DNA of 37,040 bases from an uncultured Roseburia sp. (GTDB lineage Bacteria; Bacillota; Clostridia; Lachnospirales; Lachnospiraceae). The notes beneath the pieces are model-generated. The model made no database searches. It was not told the DNA's origin and saw nothing but the letters and a program-made list of their open reading frames with translations. Below are positions 7,489-16,083 of the stretch, piece by piece (within the stretch, counting starts at the first letter, position 1; the number at the start of each line of letters is the position of its first letter). The stretch lies in assembly GCA_947567625.1 (NCBI GenBank), contig CANONN010000034.1:1-37040 (forward strand), in the 5' to 3' direction. Both the position numbers and the translations under genes were made by a program.

Positions 7489-8289
7489 TCAGAGTGACGA
7501 TTGGTTGAGCGCCCTCTTAAACTCCCGGCAATAATCTTCGGCTATTTGCGGCGCAAAGTCGTTCTCGTCGAGCAGTCTGATCAAATGGCTTCCGACAATG
7601 GCGCCGTCGATCAAATTTTGAAGCGGTTTTACATCCGCCGCGGTGCGTATTCCAAATCCCATCATAACCGGAAGCTCGGTGGCGTCTTTTACCGTTCTCA
7701 AATACGGCTCCACCTCTTTGTGAAAATCTGCGCTCTGCCCTGTCACCCCCATGGAGGACACGCAGTATACGAACCCTCTCGCCTGTTCTAACAGCATTGG
7801 AATCCTCTCACCCGAAACCGGGGAAACCAGAGGAATTAAGATCGTTTGCTCCGTCACATCTAAAAATTGGCGAATCTCCTCCTGCTCCTCATAGGGCAGA
7901 TCGGGTATAATCAGTCCATCCACGCCCGCCTCGCCGCATCGCTTTACAAACGCTTCCACGCCGTAGTGGAGCACGGTGTTATAGTACAGCATAAATACGA
8001 TCGGCAGGGAAAGCCCCTCCGCGCGCGCCTCCTCCAACATGGAAAAAATACCTTTCACCGTGGCTCCATTGCTGATCGCGCGATAGGACGCCTCCTGTAT
8101 CACAGGCCCATCCGCAATCGGGTCCGAAAACGGAATCCCCAGCTCCACCACATCCGCGCCGCCTCTCTCCTGCGCCAGCAACAGTTCTTTGGTCGCCGCC
8201 AGATCGGGCAGTCCGGCTGTGATATAGGTAATAAACGCTTTTTCTTTTTTCTCTCTCAATTGTTTCATTCTCTCTTCGATACGATTCAT
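7489..8289 (-). CDS. trpA: Tryptophan synthase alpha subunit
   Basis: 266 aa TIM barrel. Cleaves indole-3-glycerol phosphate to indole and glyceraldehyde 3-phosphate; the indole is channelled to TrpB. Catalytic Glu in VVELGIPFSDPIADGPVIQ at about residues 47-65, catalytic Asp in GLIIPDLPYEEQ, and phosphate-binding loops near GVTGQ, GFGIRT and GAIVGSHL. Start ATG 8289 lies 27 bp after the trpB stop. The C-terminus is normal, so the MITE insertion just past the stop codon left the protein intact. Confidence 0.97.
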   Translation of the reverse strand: MNRIEERMKQLREKKEKAFITYITAGLPDLAATKELLLAQERGGADVVELGIPFSDPIADGPVIQEASYRAISNGATVKGIFSMLEEARAEGLSLPIVFMLYYNTVLHYGVEAFVKRCGEAGVDGLIIPDLPYEEQEEIRQFLDVTEQTILIPLVSPVSGERIPMLLEQARGFVYCVSSMGVTGQSADFHKEVEPYLRTVKDATELPVMMGFGIRTAADVKPLQNLIDGAIVGSHLIRLLDENDFAPQIAEDYCREFKRALNQSSL

Positions 8290-8316
8290 AGCACGCTTCC
8301 TCCTTCTCTCCTCCCG

Positions 8317-9528
8317 CTAATTGAGATAACCTTTGCCGGCCAGATAATCCGAAATGGTATTGACATCTTTATCACCGCGTCCCGACAGGCAGATCACCAT
8401 TACCTGCTGCGCCGCCTTTTGGGCGCCCAATTTTTCTCTCTGCCCACTCGCATATTTTAGGGCATATGCCACGGCGTGCGCACTTTCAATGGCCGGTATG
8501 ATACCCTCCACCCGGCACAGCTCCATGAGCGCATCCATCGCCTCCACATCGGTGACCGTCACATATTCCGCACGGCCGCAGTCGCGCAGGTAAGAGTGTT
8601 CCGGCCCGACGCCCGGATAATCCAAACCGGCGGAAATCGAATGTGCAAGCTGTATATTTCCGTCCTCATCCTGCAACAGGTACGAGCGCATACCGTGCAG
8701 TACCCCGGGCGTCCCCTTTGCCATGGCCGATGCGTGCTCCCCGGTCTCTATGCCCTTTCCTCCGGCCTCCACGCCGATCAGCTTGACGTCCTCCTCCCCG
8801 ATAAACTCGGCGAACATGCCGATGGCATTGGAACCTCCGCCCACACAAGCCATCACCACATCCGGAAGCCTGCCCTCCGCCTCCACGATCTGCCGCTTGG
8901 CCTCACGGCTGATGACGGACTGAAACTCCTTTACGATCTTGGGGTAGGGATACGGTCCCACCGCGGAACCGATCACATAAAACGTATCCTCGGCCGTCTT
9001 CGCCCATGTGCGGATCGCCTCGTTTGTCGCATCCTTTAAGGTATTGCTGCCGGAACGGACACTGACAACCGTAGCGCCCAACATTTCCATGCGCATCACA
9101 TTTAACGCCTGCCGTTTGATATCTTCCTCCCCCATAAAAATGGTACACTCCATGTCAAACAGCGCCGCTCCGGTGGCGGTCGCCACGCCGTGCTGCCCTG
9201 CCCCGGTCTCCGCGATCACCTTTTTCTTTCCCATGCGCTTCGCCAGAAGAATCTGACCGATCACGTTATTGATCTTGTGCGCGCCGGTATGGTTTAAGTC
9301 CTCGCGCTTAAAATATAGCTTCATGCCGTATTTTTCGCTGAGACGCTCCGCAAAATAGAGCGGCGTCTCGCGGCCCACATATTGTTTTAAGTAGTAGTGA
9401 TACTGTTTTAAAAACGCAGGATCGCGCACTGCCTGTTCATACGCCCGATCCAGTTCGTCTAACGTATTCATGAGAGATTCCGCCACATACTGTCCGCCAA
9501 ATGCTCCGTAATATGCCTTCTGATTCAT
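8317..9528 (-). CDS. trpB: Tryptophan synthase beta subunit
   Basis: 403 aa PLP enzyme that condenses indole with serine to give tryptophan, working as an alpha2-beta2 complex with TrpA. PLP lysine in [15 protein letters not shown] (about residues 82-96), the [11 protein letters not shown] loop, and the phosphate-binding [10 protein letters not shown]. This is the standard TrpB1 type that pairs with TrpA. The open frame runs to 9552, overlapping the trpF stop as ATGA. I chose ATG 9528 ([14 protein letters not shown]) because GGAGG sits 5-9 nt upstream and homologues begin there; ATG 9540 after GAGGAG is an alternative. The upstream ribosome-binding region belongs to a short hairpin repeat also found before deoC. 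Confidence 0.96.
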   Translation of the reverse strand: MNQKAYYGAFGGQYVAESLMNTLDELDRAYEQAVRDPAFLKQYHYYLKQYVGRETPLYFAERLSEKYGMKLYFKREDLNHTGAHKINNVIGQILLAKRMGKKKVIAETGAGQHGVATATGAALFDMECTIFMGEEDIKRQALNVMRMEMLGATVVSVRSGSNTLKDATNEAIRTWAKTAEDTFYVIGSAVGPYPYPKIVKEFQSVISREAKRQIVEAEGRLPDVVMACVGGGSNAIGMFAEFIGEEDVKLIGVEAGGKGIETGEHASAMAKGTPGVLHGMRSYLLQDEDGNIQLAHSISAGLDYPGVGPEHSYLRDCGRAEYVTVTDVEAMDALMELCRVEGIIPAIESAHAVAYALKYASGQREKLGAQKAAQQVMVICLSGRGDKDVNTISDYLAGKGYLN

Positions 9529-9546
9529 TTTTACCTCCATATTTCT

Positions 9547-9578
9547 CCTCATTTCTGCACCGCGAACGGCGTTCGCGT
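9547..9578 (-). repeat. Hairpin plus GCAGAAATGAGG repeat at the trpF/trpB junction
   Basis: On the minus strand CGCGAAC-GCC-GTTCGCG is followed by GTGCAGAAATGAGGAGAA. The same arrangement (TGCGAAC-ATA-GTTCGCA then ATGCAGAAATGGAGAGAA) stands before deoC at 36673-36703. Here the hairpin is translated as the last residues of TrpF (TPFAVQK), the TGA inside AAATGAGG is the trpF stop, and GAGGAG can act as a trpB ribosome binding site. Confidence 0.7.
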
Positions 9579-10271
9579 TTGCTCTTTACTTCGTACCGCC
9601 CGGACAAATTCTTCCAGCTTCCGCCGGCTCTTTCCCGCAAAGACCGCCGCATCCGCCTCCACACCGCTGCTGACGTCCACCACATCCGGGGAAAATTTGT
9701 GTATACCCTCCGCCACATTCCCGGCGTTTAAGCCTCCCGCCAGGACGAACAGAACGTTTCTTTCTTTCAAATCATCTTTTAATTTTTTTATGGTTTCTCT
9801 CCATTCGGCGCACTCGGCATCGACCATTTCCCATCCAAACGTCCTGCCGCCGCCGTATTCCCCCGCGTCCACGAGCACTGCCTGCACCGGTTCCATATCC
9901 CCGGATGCCCCCTGCCGGACTGCCGCGTCTTCTGCAAGCTTCGCCATGTCTGCGGCGTTTGTCAGATTGAGGGCCCGCCAGACCGGCAGCCTTATATGTC
10001 GGCTCGCCTCCTCACTGAGGCTCCCGTGCACCTGTAAAATATCAAAACCGACGTTCCCGAGCCGATCAATCTGTCGGGCATCCGGGGATACCACTACCGC
10101 GACTTTCTTTATATTTGCATTTAATTTCTTTATAATCTGTTCTGCATGGTTGATTGTCACATTGCGCCTGCTTTTCTCATAAAACACAAAACCGGCGTAG
10201 TCGACCCCCGCCTGATTCAGCCAAATGGCCTCCTCCTCGCGCGTGATGCCGCATATCTTAATCTGCGTCAT
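9549..10271 (-). CDS. trpF: Phosphoribosylanthranilate isomerase
   Basis: 240 aa. Converts phosphoribosylanthranilate to the carboxyphenylamino-deoxyribulose phosphate used by TrpC. TIM barrel with catalytic Cys in KICGIT (residue 7), [17 protein letters not shown], the Asp of [17 protein letters not shown], and the phosphate loops [12 protein letters not shown] and VDVSSGVE. It is slightly longer than the ~200-220 aa norm, because of an inserted charged segment at about residues 150-175 and a C-terminal tail (RTPFAVQK) encoded by a hairpin repeat. Starts 16 bp after trpC; its TGA lies inside the repeat that precedes trpB. Confidence 0.96.
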   Translation of the reverse strand: MTQIKICGITREEEAIWLNQAGVDYAGFVFYEKSRRNVTINHAEQIIKKLNANIKKVAVVVSPDARQIDRLGNVGFDILQVHGSLSEEASRHIRLPVWRALNLTNAADMAKLAEDAAVRQGASGDMEPVQAVLVDAGEYGGGRTFGWEMVDAECAEWRETIKKLKDDLKERNVLFVLAGGLNAGNVAEGIHKFSPDVVDVSSGVEADAAVFAGKSRRKLEEFVRAVRSKEQTRTPFAVQK

Positions 10272-10287
10272 GCTACCACCTTCTTCC

Positions 10288-11067
10288 TTACGCTTCGACC
10301 CGCTTCCAGCGCAACACGGTCTGGGCCGGGTGTTTGGTCTCCATCAGGGCCCTGCCGATCAAAAATGCATCGACGCGGCACTGCTTTAAAAACCGCACGT
10401 CCTCCTCTGTGACAATGCCGCTCTCCGCCACAAACACCTTGTTCTCTGGCACCATGACAGACAGCCGCCTCGTGATGGACAGGTCGATCGAAAAATCCCG
10501 TAAATTGCGGTTATTGACGCCGACGATCTCCACATCCTCCCGCAGCGCACGCTCCATCTCCCGCTCATCATGTACCTCCACCAGAGCATCCAGCCCCAGC
10601 CCGGCAGACAACTGATAAAAATCGTGCAGCATAGCATCGTCCAGTATAGCGGCAATCAGCAGCACCGCATCTGCTCCGATCGCCTTTGCCTCGTAAAACT
10701 GATATTCGTCAATCATAAAGTCTTTTCTCAGTATCGGCAGCGGCGAGCGCGCGCGGATTTCTTTTAAATCATCGACGCTGCCGCAAAAGTGGTCTTCCTC
10801 CGTCAGACAGGAGATGGCATCCACAGAATCGTTGTACGCTTCTATCCTCTCACTTAAATTAATTTTGCTTTTAATTTCACCAAGGCTCGGCGACGCCTGC
10901 TTAAACTCCCCGATGATCGAGATACCGGGTTTCTTTAGCGCCTCTTTGAGGCTGTGAGGCGTCCCCCGCGTCTCTTCTGCCCGTCTTCTCATCTCGCCCG
11001 GCGTTATTTTGTTTTTATGTTCGATCAGCCGCTGTCGCTTGGCCTCCACAATCTCATCTAATATCAT
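10288..11067 (-). CDS. trpC: Indole-3-glycerol-phosphate synthase
   Basis: 259 aa TIM barrel that closes the indole ring with loss of CO2. Signatures: GISIIGEFKQASPSLGEI at about residues 47-64 with the catalytic Glu and Lys, ILRKDFMIDEYQFYEAKAIGADAVLL, EVHDEREME, IVGVNNRNLRDF, AESGI and FLIGRALM. The open frame begins at 11079, but ATG 11067 (MILDEIVEAKR) is preferred: ATGAGG lies 6 nt upstream and family members start there. The ribosome binding site is part of a structured repeat filling the 127-bp gap from trpG, the largest gap between the first five trp genes. Confidence 0.96.
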   Translation of the reverse strand: MILDEIVEAKRQRLIEHKNKITPGEMRRRAEETRGTPHSLKEALKKPGISIIGEFKQASPSLGEIKSKINLSERIEAYNDSVDAISCLTEEDHFCGSVDDLKEIRARSPLPILRKDFMIDEYQFYEAKAIGADAVLLIAAILDDAMLHDFYQLSAGLGLDALVEVHDEREMERALREDVEIVGVNNRNLRDFSIDLSITRRLSVMVPENKVFVAESGIVTEEDVRFLKQCRVDAFLIGRALMETKHPAQTVLRWKRVEA

Positions 11068-11073
11068 ATTTTG

Positions 11074-11180
11074 CCTCATTTCTGCGCGGCTTTATTGCGC
11101 AAAGCCATACATGGCTTACAAGTTTGTGGATGCCGCACAGACACAAACTTGCAGATTGAAAATCTAAATTTACAATCTTT
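11074..11180 (-). repeat. Structured repeat between trpG and trpC carrying the trpC ribosome binding site
   Basis: Reading on the minus strand: GATTGTAAATTTAGATTTTCAATC, a 9-bp stem AAGTTTGTG/CACAAACTT, AAGCCATGTATGGCTT, GGCTTT-GCGCAAT-AAAGCC, then GCGCAGAAATGAGG directly before the trpC ATG. The same modules (GATTGAAAAT stem, TTTGTGTCTG, AAGCCAT-x-ATGGCTT, GCGCAATAAAGC, GCAGAAATGGAG) recur in nearly the same order before deoC at 36673-36800. This marks a dispersed repeat rather than chance. The 3' module supplies the Shine-Dalgarno sequence. Confidence 0.7.
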
Positions 11181-11194
11181 TTCACATCTCCCGT

Positions 11195-11764
11195 CTAAAT
11201 GCTGCCGTCAAGAAAATTTTCGATCATTCGCTTCCCATGTTCCGTGTAAATGGATTCCGGGTGAAATTGCAACCCTGCCACCGGATATGTCCTGTGGCGC
11301 AGCGCCATGATCTCTCCGTCCTTTGTCTGCGCCGTTATCTCCAGGCAGTCCGGCAACCCTTCTCTTTTGACCGCCAGCGAATGGTAACGCGCCACGTTCA
11401 CCGGCGAATCAATGCCGCAAAAGATGCCGTCGCCCCGATGCGTGATCTCTGACTGTTTGCCGTGAAATAAGCTCGCCGCATAGCTGACGGTCGCGCCAAA
11501 CGCCTCGCCGATACACTGGTGCCCCAGACAAATCCCCAGTATTGGGATTTCTCTGTGACACGCCTTGACGACGTCTACACAGACGCCCGCCTCCTTCGGG
11601 CTTTTCGGGCCGGGGGACAGCACGATCTTTGCCGGATGTAGGGCGCGTATCTCATCGAGCGTCATCTCATCATTGCGTATCACTCTGATCTCGTCTGTGA
11701 AAGTTCCGATATACTGGTACAGATTAAACGTAAACGAGTCATAATTGTCAATCAGTAAAATCAT
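11195..11764 (-). CDS. trpG: Anthranilate synthase glutamine amidotransferase subunit
   Basis: 189 aa class I glutamine amidotransferase that hydrolyses glutamine and passes ammonia to TrpE. Starts MILLIDNYDSFTFNLYQYIG; oxyanion strand LSPGPKSP; nucleophile Cys in ILGICLGHQCIGEAFG (about residues 76-91); catalytic His-Glu in LQFHPESI near residue 170. It overlaps the 3' end of trpE by 17 bp, so translation is probably coupled. Length suits a dedicated TrpG. Because no pab genes are present, a shared role in p-aminobenzoate synthesis (PabA) cannot be excluded but is secondary. Confidence 0.96.
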   Translation of the reverse strand: MILLIDNYDSFTFNLYQYIGTFTDEIRVIRNDEMTLDEIRALHPAKIVLSPGPKSPKEAGVCVDVVKACHREIPILGICLGHQCIGEAFGATVSYAASLFHGKQSEITHRGDGIFCGIDSPVNVARYHSLAVKREGLPDCLEITAQTKDGEIMALRHRTYPVAGLQFHPESIYTEHGKRMIENFLDGSI

Positions 11765-13235
11765 AGTTATCTCCCTCCAGCAGCGTGCGCGAGAGCGCCA
11801 TCACTTTATTGCAGCACTCTCTGTACTCCAATTCGGGCACGGAATCGGCGACAATGCCGGCCCCTGCCTGCAAATATACGTTGTCACCCTTTTTTATCAT
11901 GGTTCGTATCGTGATGCAAAAATCCATGTCACCGGAAAAGTCGATATAGCCGGTGGCGCCGCCGTAGAGCCCTCGGCGCACCTCCTCCAATTCCTCAATA
12001 ATTTCCATGGCGCGAATCTTCGGGGCCCCGCTGAGCGTTCCCGCCGGAAGAAACGACGCCAACAGGTCAAACGGGTGAAAACACCCTTTCTTCCTGCCCT
12101 CCACCATTGATACTATGTGCATGACATGAGAATAATTGCGGACGCTCATAAAATCTGTCACTTTCACCGTTCCAAACTCACAAATGCGCCCCATATCATT
12201 TCGCGCCAAATCTACCAGCATTACATGCTCGGCGCGCTCTTTCTCATCCGCTAAGAGTTCTTCGGTAAGCTTCTTATCCTCCTCCGGCGTCCTGCCTCTC
12301 GGCCGCGTACCGGCGATCGGGCAGGTAAATACCTGTTTGCCCCGCTGCTTCACCAGCATTTCCGGCGAGCTGCCGATCACTTCAAATTCACCAAAATTAA
12401 AGTAGTAGAGATAGGGAGAGGGATTTAGGGCGCGGAGCTTTCGGTACAAATCAAATCCCGCCTCGCCGGTCTCCACCGTCCATCTCTGCGACAGCACCGT
12501 CTGAAAAATATGTCCCTCCCTGATGTAGTGTTTTATCTTTTCAACCTTCCTGCTGTATTCCTCCGGCGTATCCGATTTCTTTATAATCCGGCCGCGGTTT
12601 TCCCTCTGTTTTGCCGGCTCCTCTTCCCGCTGGCCAGCCCCCTCTTTGGCCTGCCGCTTTGCCGAAGGCGTCATAGCTCTTTTGATCAGTGCAGCCGCCC
12701 TCTCGCCTGCCTGTGCCCTTCCGGCCTCATCATCGTCTGCAAGCACGATCGCCGTCAGCGTCTCCGCCACATGATCGAGCACCAAAAATTCCTGCATCAG
12801 CATCAACTGAACGGTCTCGATACCGATCTCATCATCATTCTCCGCCGGAAGCCGCTCACTGTAGCGGATAAAATCATATCCCACATTTCCGACCAAACCG
12901 CCCGAAAACGTCAGCTCGTCGTTGTCCTTTCTGATTTCAAATTCGTCATAATATGCCTTAAGCAATTCCAGCGGATTTCCCTCTCTGCGCTCGGTGCCGC
13001 CGGAAACCCTGGCAATCAAAAGCGCCTCCCCATCGGAGGTGATGATCTCAGCCGGCTCGGCCCCCATAAAGGTAAAGCGGTCATAATTCTTATCATAGCT
13101 CTCCAGCAGAAATCCTTTCTTTTTGGCATCCTGCTCCCTGTCTCCGGTCATTCCCGTGAGATTTTCATAAAGTGCGGTAGATGTTTCATTTACGATGCTG
13201 ACCGTCTTTTTATATACCTTAAAAATTCGTTTCAT
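11748..13235 (-). CDS. trpE: Anthranilate synthase component I
   Basis: 495 aa chorismate-utilising enzyme making anthranilate with TrpG. The N-terminal domain holds FLLESYD at about residues 42-48; the LLES motif is the tryptophan feedback-binding element of TrpE, arguing against PabB. The C-terminal chorismate domain includes IFQTVLSQRW, SPEMLVKQ, CPIAGTRPRGRT, DLARNDMGRI, SHVMHIVSMVEG, FPAG-type LPAGTLSGAPKIRAME, GGATGYIDFSGDMD and QAGAGIVADSVPE. An acidic/basic low-complexity insert (about residues 185-215, rich in Lys, Glu, Arg and Gln) separates the domains. First gene of the operon, behind a tRNA-Trp T-box leader, so it is controlled by both charged tRNA and enzyme feedback. Confidence 0.97.
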   Translation of the reverse strand: MKRIFKVYKKTVSIVNETSTALYENLTGMTGDREQDAKKKGFLLESYDKNYDRFTFMGAEPAEIITSDGEALLIARVSGGTERREGNPLELLKAYYDEFEIRKDNDELTFSGGLVGNVGYDFIRYSERLPAENDDEIGIETVQLMLMQEFLVLDHVAETLTAIVLADDDEAGRAQAGERAAALIKRAMTPSAKRQAKEGAGQREEEPAKQRENRGRIIKKSDTPEEYSRKVEKIKHYIREGHIFQTVLSQRWTVETGEAGFDLYRKLRALNPSPYLYYFNFGEFEVIGSSPEMLVKQRGKQVFTCPIAGTRPRGRTPEEDKKLTEELLADEKERAEHVMLVDLARNDMGRICEFGTVKVTDFMSVRNYSHVMHIVSMVEGRKKGCFHPFDLLASFLPAGTLSGAPKIRAMEIIEELEEVRRGLYGGATGYIDFSGDMDFCITIRTMIKKGDNVYLQAGAGIVADSVPELEYRECCNKVMALSRTLLEGDNYDFTD

Positions 13236-13294
13236 ATTTCACCTCATTTTCTCCTGCCGCACAGCGGCATGTTTCCTCTGCACGGGGCTGTGCA

Positions 13295-13337
13295 TAAAAA
13301 ATCCCTGGCCAGATGCTTCTCTTCATCTGGTCAGGGA
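13295..13337 (-). terminator. T-box regulated terminator of the trp leader
   Basis: Minus-strand GTCCCTGACCAGATG-AAGAGAAG-CATCTGGCCAGGGA followed by six Ts, directly after the T-box core. The left arm overlaps sequence needed for the antiterminator, the standard T-box arrangement. It lies about 60 bp before the trpE start. Confidence 0.92.
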
Positions 13338-13345
13338 CGATCGGA

Positions 13346-13775
13346 TCGTGGTGCCACCCTTATTCTTTCTGCATAAACTTGCATGCCCGCCGGGACTTGC
13401 TGTTTGCATGGATGCGTCTGGCAATGCGGTTCCGCTACATCGAGTGGACGATCGTCTTCCTCCTCTGCCCGCCGCCCATACTTCAGCACCGATGCGCCTG
13501 ACGACGCAGTCTCCCGTAAAGCAAAAAAGGATATTTTCAGAATGAAAATATCCGCCATCAAACTATGCAAAAACTCTTTCGATACAGTCATAGACTATAT
13601 CTTACCTCTGTAACGTGAGGACACGGCTCTGCTACTAAGCGTCCGCTGTTCACTTCGCTCTCACAAATCCATTCCTTTCATAAGTTCCCACTTGTTCCCA
13701 CCAACCACAAGCTCTCTGTGCGGCTGCTTATGAAGTACTACTTTTGCTCACCGATTTCTCTGTATTAAAATGAAT
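13346..13775 (-). promoter_or_regulatory. T-box leader (tRNA-Trp specific) of the trp operon
   Basis: The T-box core AAGGGTGGCACCACG lies at 13347-13361. Stem I is visible upstream: CAGAGAAATC pairs with GATTTGTG, an AGTA motif sits at the 5' side, TTCATAAG pairs with CTTATGAA, and a distal CTTGT/ACAAG hairpin carries GGTTGGTGGGA. The specifier triplet following GGAA on the 3' side is TGG (13669-13671), the Trp codon. Uncharged tRNA-Trp would stabilise the antiterminator. The specifier-to-T-box distance is ~310 nt, much longer than usual, and the interval contains a further terminator-like hairpin (13523-13553). Confidence 0.9.
13523..13553 (-). terminator. Second terminator-like hairpin inside the trp leader
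   Basis: Minus-strand 11-bp perfect stem GGATATTTTCA-TTC-TGAAAATATCC followed by TTTTTT. It sits between stem I and the T-box. The stem is AU-rich, so efficiency may be modest. It is not a standard T-box element and would stop transcripts before the tRNA-sensing antiterminator is made. Confidence 0.55.
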
Positions 13776-13807
13776 ACCTTTTAATGAATACATTTTAAAT
13801 TTTACTT

Positions 13808-13837
13808 ACTATAACATACCATACATAGCTCTGTCAA
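13808..13837 (-). promoter_or_regulatory. Predicted sigma-A promoter of the trp operon
   Basis: Minus-strand TTGACA (13832-13837), 18-bp spacer, TATAGT (13808-13813). It lies about 40 bp before stem I of the T-box, giving a leader of roughly 565 nt before trpE. AT-rich flanks follow the chemoreceptor gene stop at 13869. Confidence 0.75.
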
Positions 13838-13868
13838 TATATTTTTTTAACTTTACCCACACTTAAGA

Positions 13869-15350
13869 TTATGAGGACTCCGTGAATTGATTGAGACGCT
13901 CGATATCGCCTTTCACCTGCTCGATCAACTGATTAATCTGCAAAATACTCTCATAGCTTTCCTCCGACTGTGTTCTCGTGAGGTCGGTTGAAGCCATAAG
14001 CTCCTCACTGAAAGAGGAAAGCCCCTCGATGCTGTTCATAATCTCCGTATTGGCACGGTTGATATCCGACATATGGTCAGACTGCCTGTGTATGCTCGCA
14101 GACAGATTGGTTATGCAGTGTCCCAGCATCGTAAAGCTATCGTTTACTTTCGCGATATAGGCCACCTGCTGGTCGGAAATCTCCACCATCTGATTGACGG
14201 AACGCGTTGTGTTCTGTGTCTCTCTTCCGAGCTCCAAGATAATTGTTTGAATATCCTCCACGGCCTCCTGGGTCTGGTCGGCAAGGCGGCGTATCTCCTC
14301 CGCCACAACAGAAAATCCCCTGCCCGCATCCCCTGCCCGCGCGGCCTCGATCGACGCATTCAAAGAAAGCATATCCGTCTGCTCCGCGATATTGGAAATC
14401 AGAGAGATCACACTCTCCACGGCTTTGGCCTTTTCCTCTAAAACGCTCATGGAAGTAACGACAATCCGGTTGTTGCTTCCCATCTCCTTAGAGCTCTCAA
14501 GCAGAACTTCCATATGGTCCATACCGTTTTTGATGTTATCGTTGGAATTGTCGCACTCTTTTAATACGACCGCGGTGATATCGTTCATATCTTCGATATA
14601 AGTTCCGATGTGGGATGTCATCTCCAACTGTTTTTGAATACTCTCCGCCGTCTCCACGGTGCCGTTGGCGATATTGTTGATGCTCTCCTTAGAGGTGGAC
14701 ACACCCTCGCCCGCTTTGCCGGATTCCTCGCTGATATTGCGGATGCTGATACCGATCTGCTCGGTCGATTTTAACACCGTATCCAACAGCCCCCTGTGGC
14801 TTTCCTCCTTATCCTTGACAATCGACAGCGACTGCTCGCTGATTTCCGTCAAAACCTTAGAAGTCAGGACCGCAAAATATGTCATAATAACCATAAGGGC
14901 AATGATAATCTCAAACTCCGTGATGTCGGCGGGCATCCGGGAAATCGTCATAACATAATATACTGCGTAGACAATATTGGCAAGTGTCATCACTATCCCA
15001 AAACGCATGATATACCGCCAGTCCCGGTAAAGCGTCAAAACGACCAGCATGGGAAGGATATAGACAAAGGTAATCTTTGTTGCGCCGGTCAGCAGCACAA
15101 ATATGTACACGATGCCATATCCACAGGGAACCAATTTTTTCATAAGATCGGTTTTTCTATCGCGCCTGAAACATAAAAACACAGCCGCAAATGGCAGCAA
15201 CAAAATCAAATCAAATAAAACGATATAACCAAAAGACCGATTACCTTTCACCAGTTCCAGCAGATAGGCTGCAAAAAGGATAAATGCCAGCGTCCCGTAA
15301 CACTTCAACACGGTTTTGTTGACACGCTCTTTTTCATTAAATCTTTTCAT
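13869..15350 (-). CDS. Methyl-accepting chemotaxis-type protein with six membrane helices
   Basis: 493 aa. Residues 1-170 contain about six hydrophobic helices joined by short loops, with no large extracellular sensor domain and no clear HAMP. The rest is a long coiled coil ending in the MCP signalling hairpin: [20 protein letters not shown] and [18 protein letters not shown] at about residues 335-375, the tip that contacts CheA and CheW. The likely role is sensing a membrane-linked cue and signalling to the chemotaxis kinase; no che or flagellar genes are nearby. It has its own promoter (15416-15444) and AAGGA before ATG 15350. A CheA-independent role is possible. Confidence 0.9.
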   Translation of the reverse strand: MKRFNEKERVNKTVLKCYGTLAFILFAAYLLELVKGNRSFGYIVLFDLILLLPFAAVFLCFRRDRKTDLMKKLVPCGYGIVYIFVLLTGATKITFVYILPMLVVLTLYRDWRYIMRFGIVMTLANIVYAVYYVMTISRMPADITEFEIIIALMVIMTYFAVLTSKVLTEISEQSLSIVKDKEESHRGLLDTVLKSTEQIGISIRNISEESGKAGEGVSTSKESINNIANGTVETAESIQKQLEMTSHIGTYIEDMNDITAVVLKECDNSNDNIKNGMDHMEVLLESSKEMGSNNRIVVTSMSVLEEKAKAVESVISLISNIAEQTDMLSLNASIEAARAGDAGRGFSVVAEEIRRLADQTQEAVEDIQTIILELGRETQNTTRSVNQMVEISDQQVAYIAKVNDSFTMLGHCITNLSASIHRQSDHMSDINRANTEIMNSIEGLSSFSEELMASTDLTRTQSEESYESILQINQLIEQVKGDIERLNQFTESS

Positions 15351-15415
15351 ATGATGTCATTCCTTCCATTTTTCTTTATGCAAGCTCATGGCATATTTTA
15401 TGTTCGCCAGTATTT

Positions 15416-15444
15416 AATATAACAGACGTCATACTGATTTTCAA
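15416..15444 (-). promoter_or_regulatory. Predicted promoter of the chemoreceptor gene
   Basis: Minus-strand TTGAAA (15439-15444), 17-bp spacer, TATATT (15416-15421) with TGT before the -10 (extended -10). About 65 bp before the start codon, in the gap after iorB. No flagellar sigma-D-type sequence was recognised. Confidence 0.65.
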
Positions 15445-15513
15445 TGGAACTTCTTTTTATTTACCCCTGTTTTAAGGCAATATTTCCCTGTCATCCCATG
15501 CACGGTCAAAAGG

Positions 15514-16083
15514 CTACTGTTCCCTTCCCAGCATAAACGCCTTTTGATTTAACTCCAGAAACTTCTCCGGCACACATTCGGCAATCGCCTTCTGCCATTT
15601 TTCCAGCGGAATATCAAAGTAATTGGATAATTTACCCATCAACACAATATTTACGGCCTTGGCGGAACCCGCCTCGTTAGCCAATGTCAGGCAATCCATA
15701 GCGTCCACGTTCACACCCTTTTGACGCATCTTCTCAATCAACTGCTCCGGGTAGGACGCCGCGCCGGTAATCACCGGCATCGGGTCGATCGTTTGCGTAT
15801 TCGTCACAATGCGGCCATCCGGCTTTAAAAATTCCAGATATCTTGCCGCCTCGAGCTGTTCAAAGGAGACAATAAAATCCGCCTCGCCTTTGTCAATCAC
15901 CGGAGAATACACTTTTTCACCGAACCTCACATAAGTCACAACGCTTCCGCCGCGCTGGCTCATACCGTGAACCTCGGATACCTTAACGTCATAGCCTTCT
16001 GTCAGCAGCAAATGGCCCAATAATTTGCTCGCAAGAAGCGAACCCTGCCCCCCGACACCGACAATCATGATATTCTTCGTCAT
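15514..16083 (-). CDS. iorB: Indolepyruvate:ferredoxin oxidoreductase beta subunit
   Basis: 189 aa gamma-type 2-oxoacid:ferredoxin oxidoreductase subunit, the usual IorB length. N-terminal IMIVGVGGQGSLLASKLLG followed by VSEVHGMSQRGGSV is the family hallmark. With IorA it oxidatively decarboxylates aryl pyruvates (indolepyruvate, phenylpyruvate, 4-hydroxyphenylpyruvate) to aryl-acetyl-CoA, reducing ferredoxin. It starts on the base after the iorA stop (16083/16084), so the pair is tightly coupled. Last gene of the paaK-ACT-iorA-iorB operon. Confidence 0.95.
   Translation of the reverse strand: MTKNIMIVGVGGQGSLLASKLLGHLLLTEGYDVKVSEVHGMSQRGGSVVTYVRFGEKVYSPVIDKGEADFIVSFEQLEAARYLEFLKPDGRIVTNTQTIDPMPVITGAASYPEQLIEKMRQKGVNVDAMDCLTLANEAGSAKAVNIVLMGKLSNYFDIPLEKWQKAIAECVPEKFLELNQKAFMLGREQ

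Noticed and set aside
12510-13376. Plus-strand open frame of 288 codons opposite trpE and its leader
   Set aside because: Antisense shadow of trpE that runs into the T-box terminator; composition is Leu/Arg/His-rich noise.
13331-13591. Minus-strand 86-codon frame across the trp leader, possible leader peptide
   Set aside because: It spans the T-box core and terminator stem, has no ribosome binding site and no run of Trp codons, so RNA structure explains the region better.
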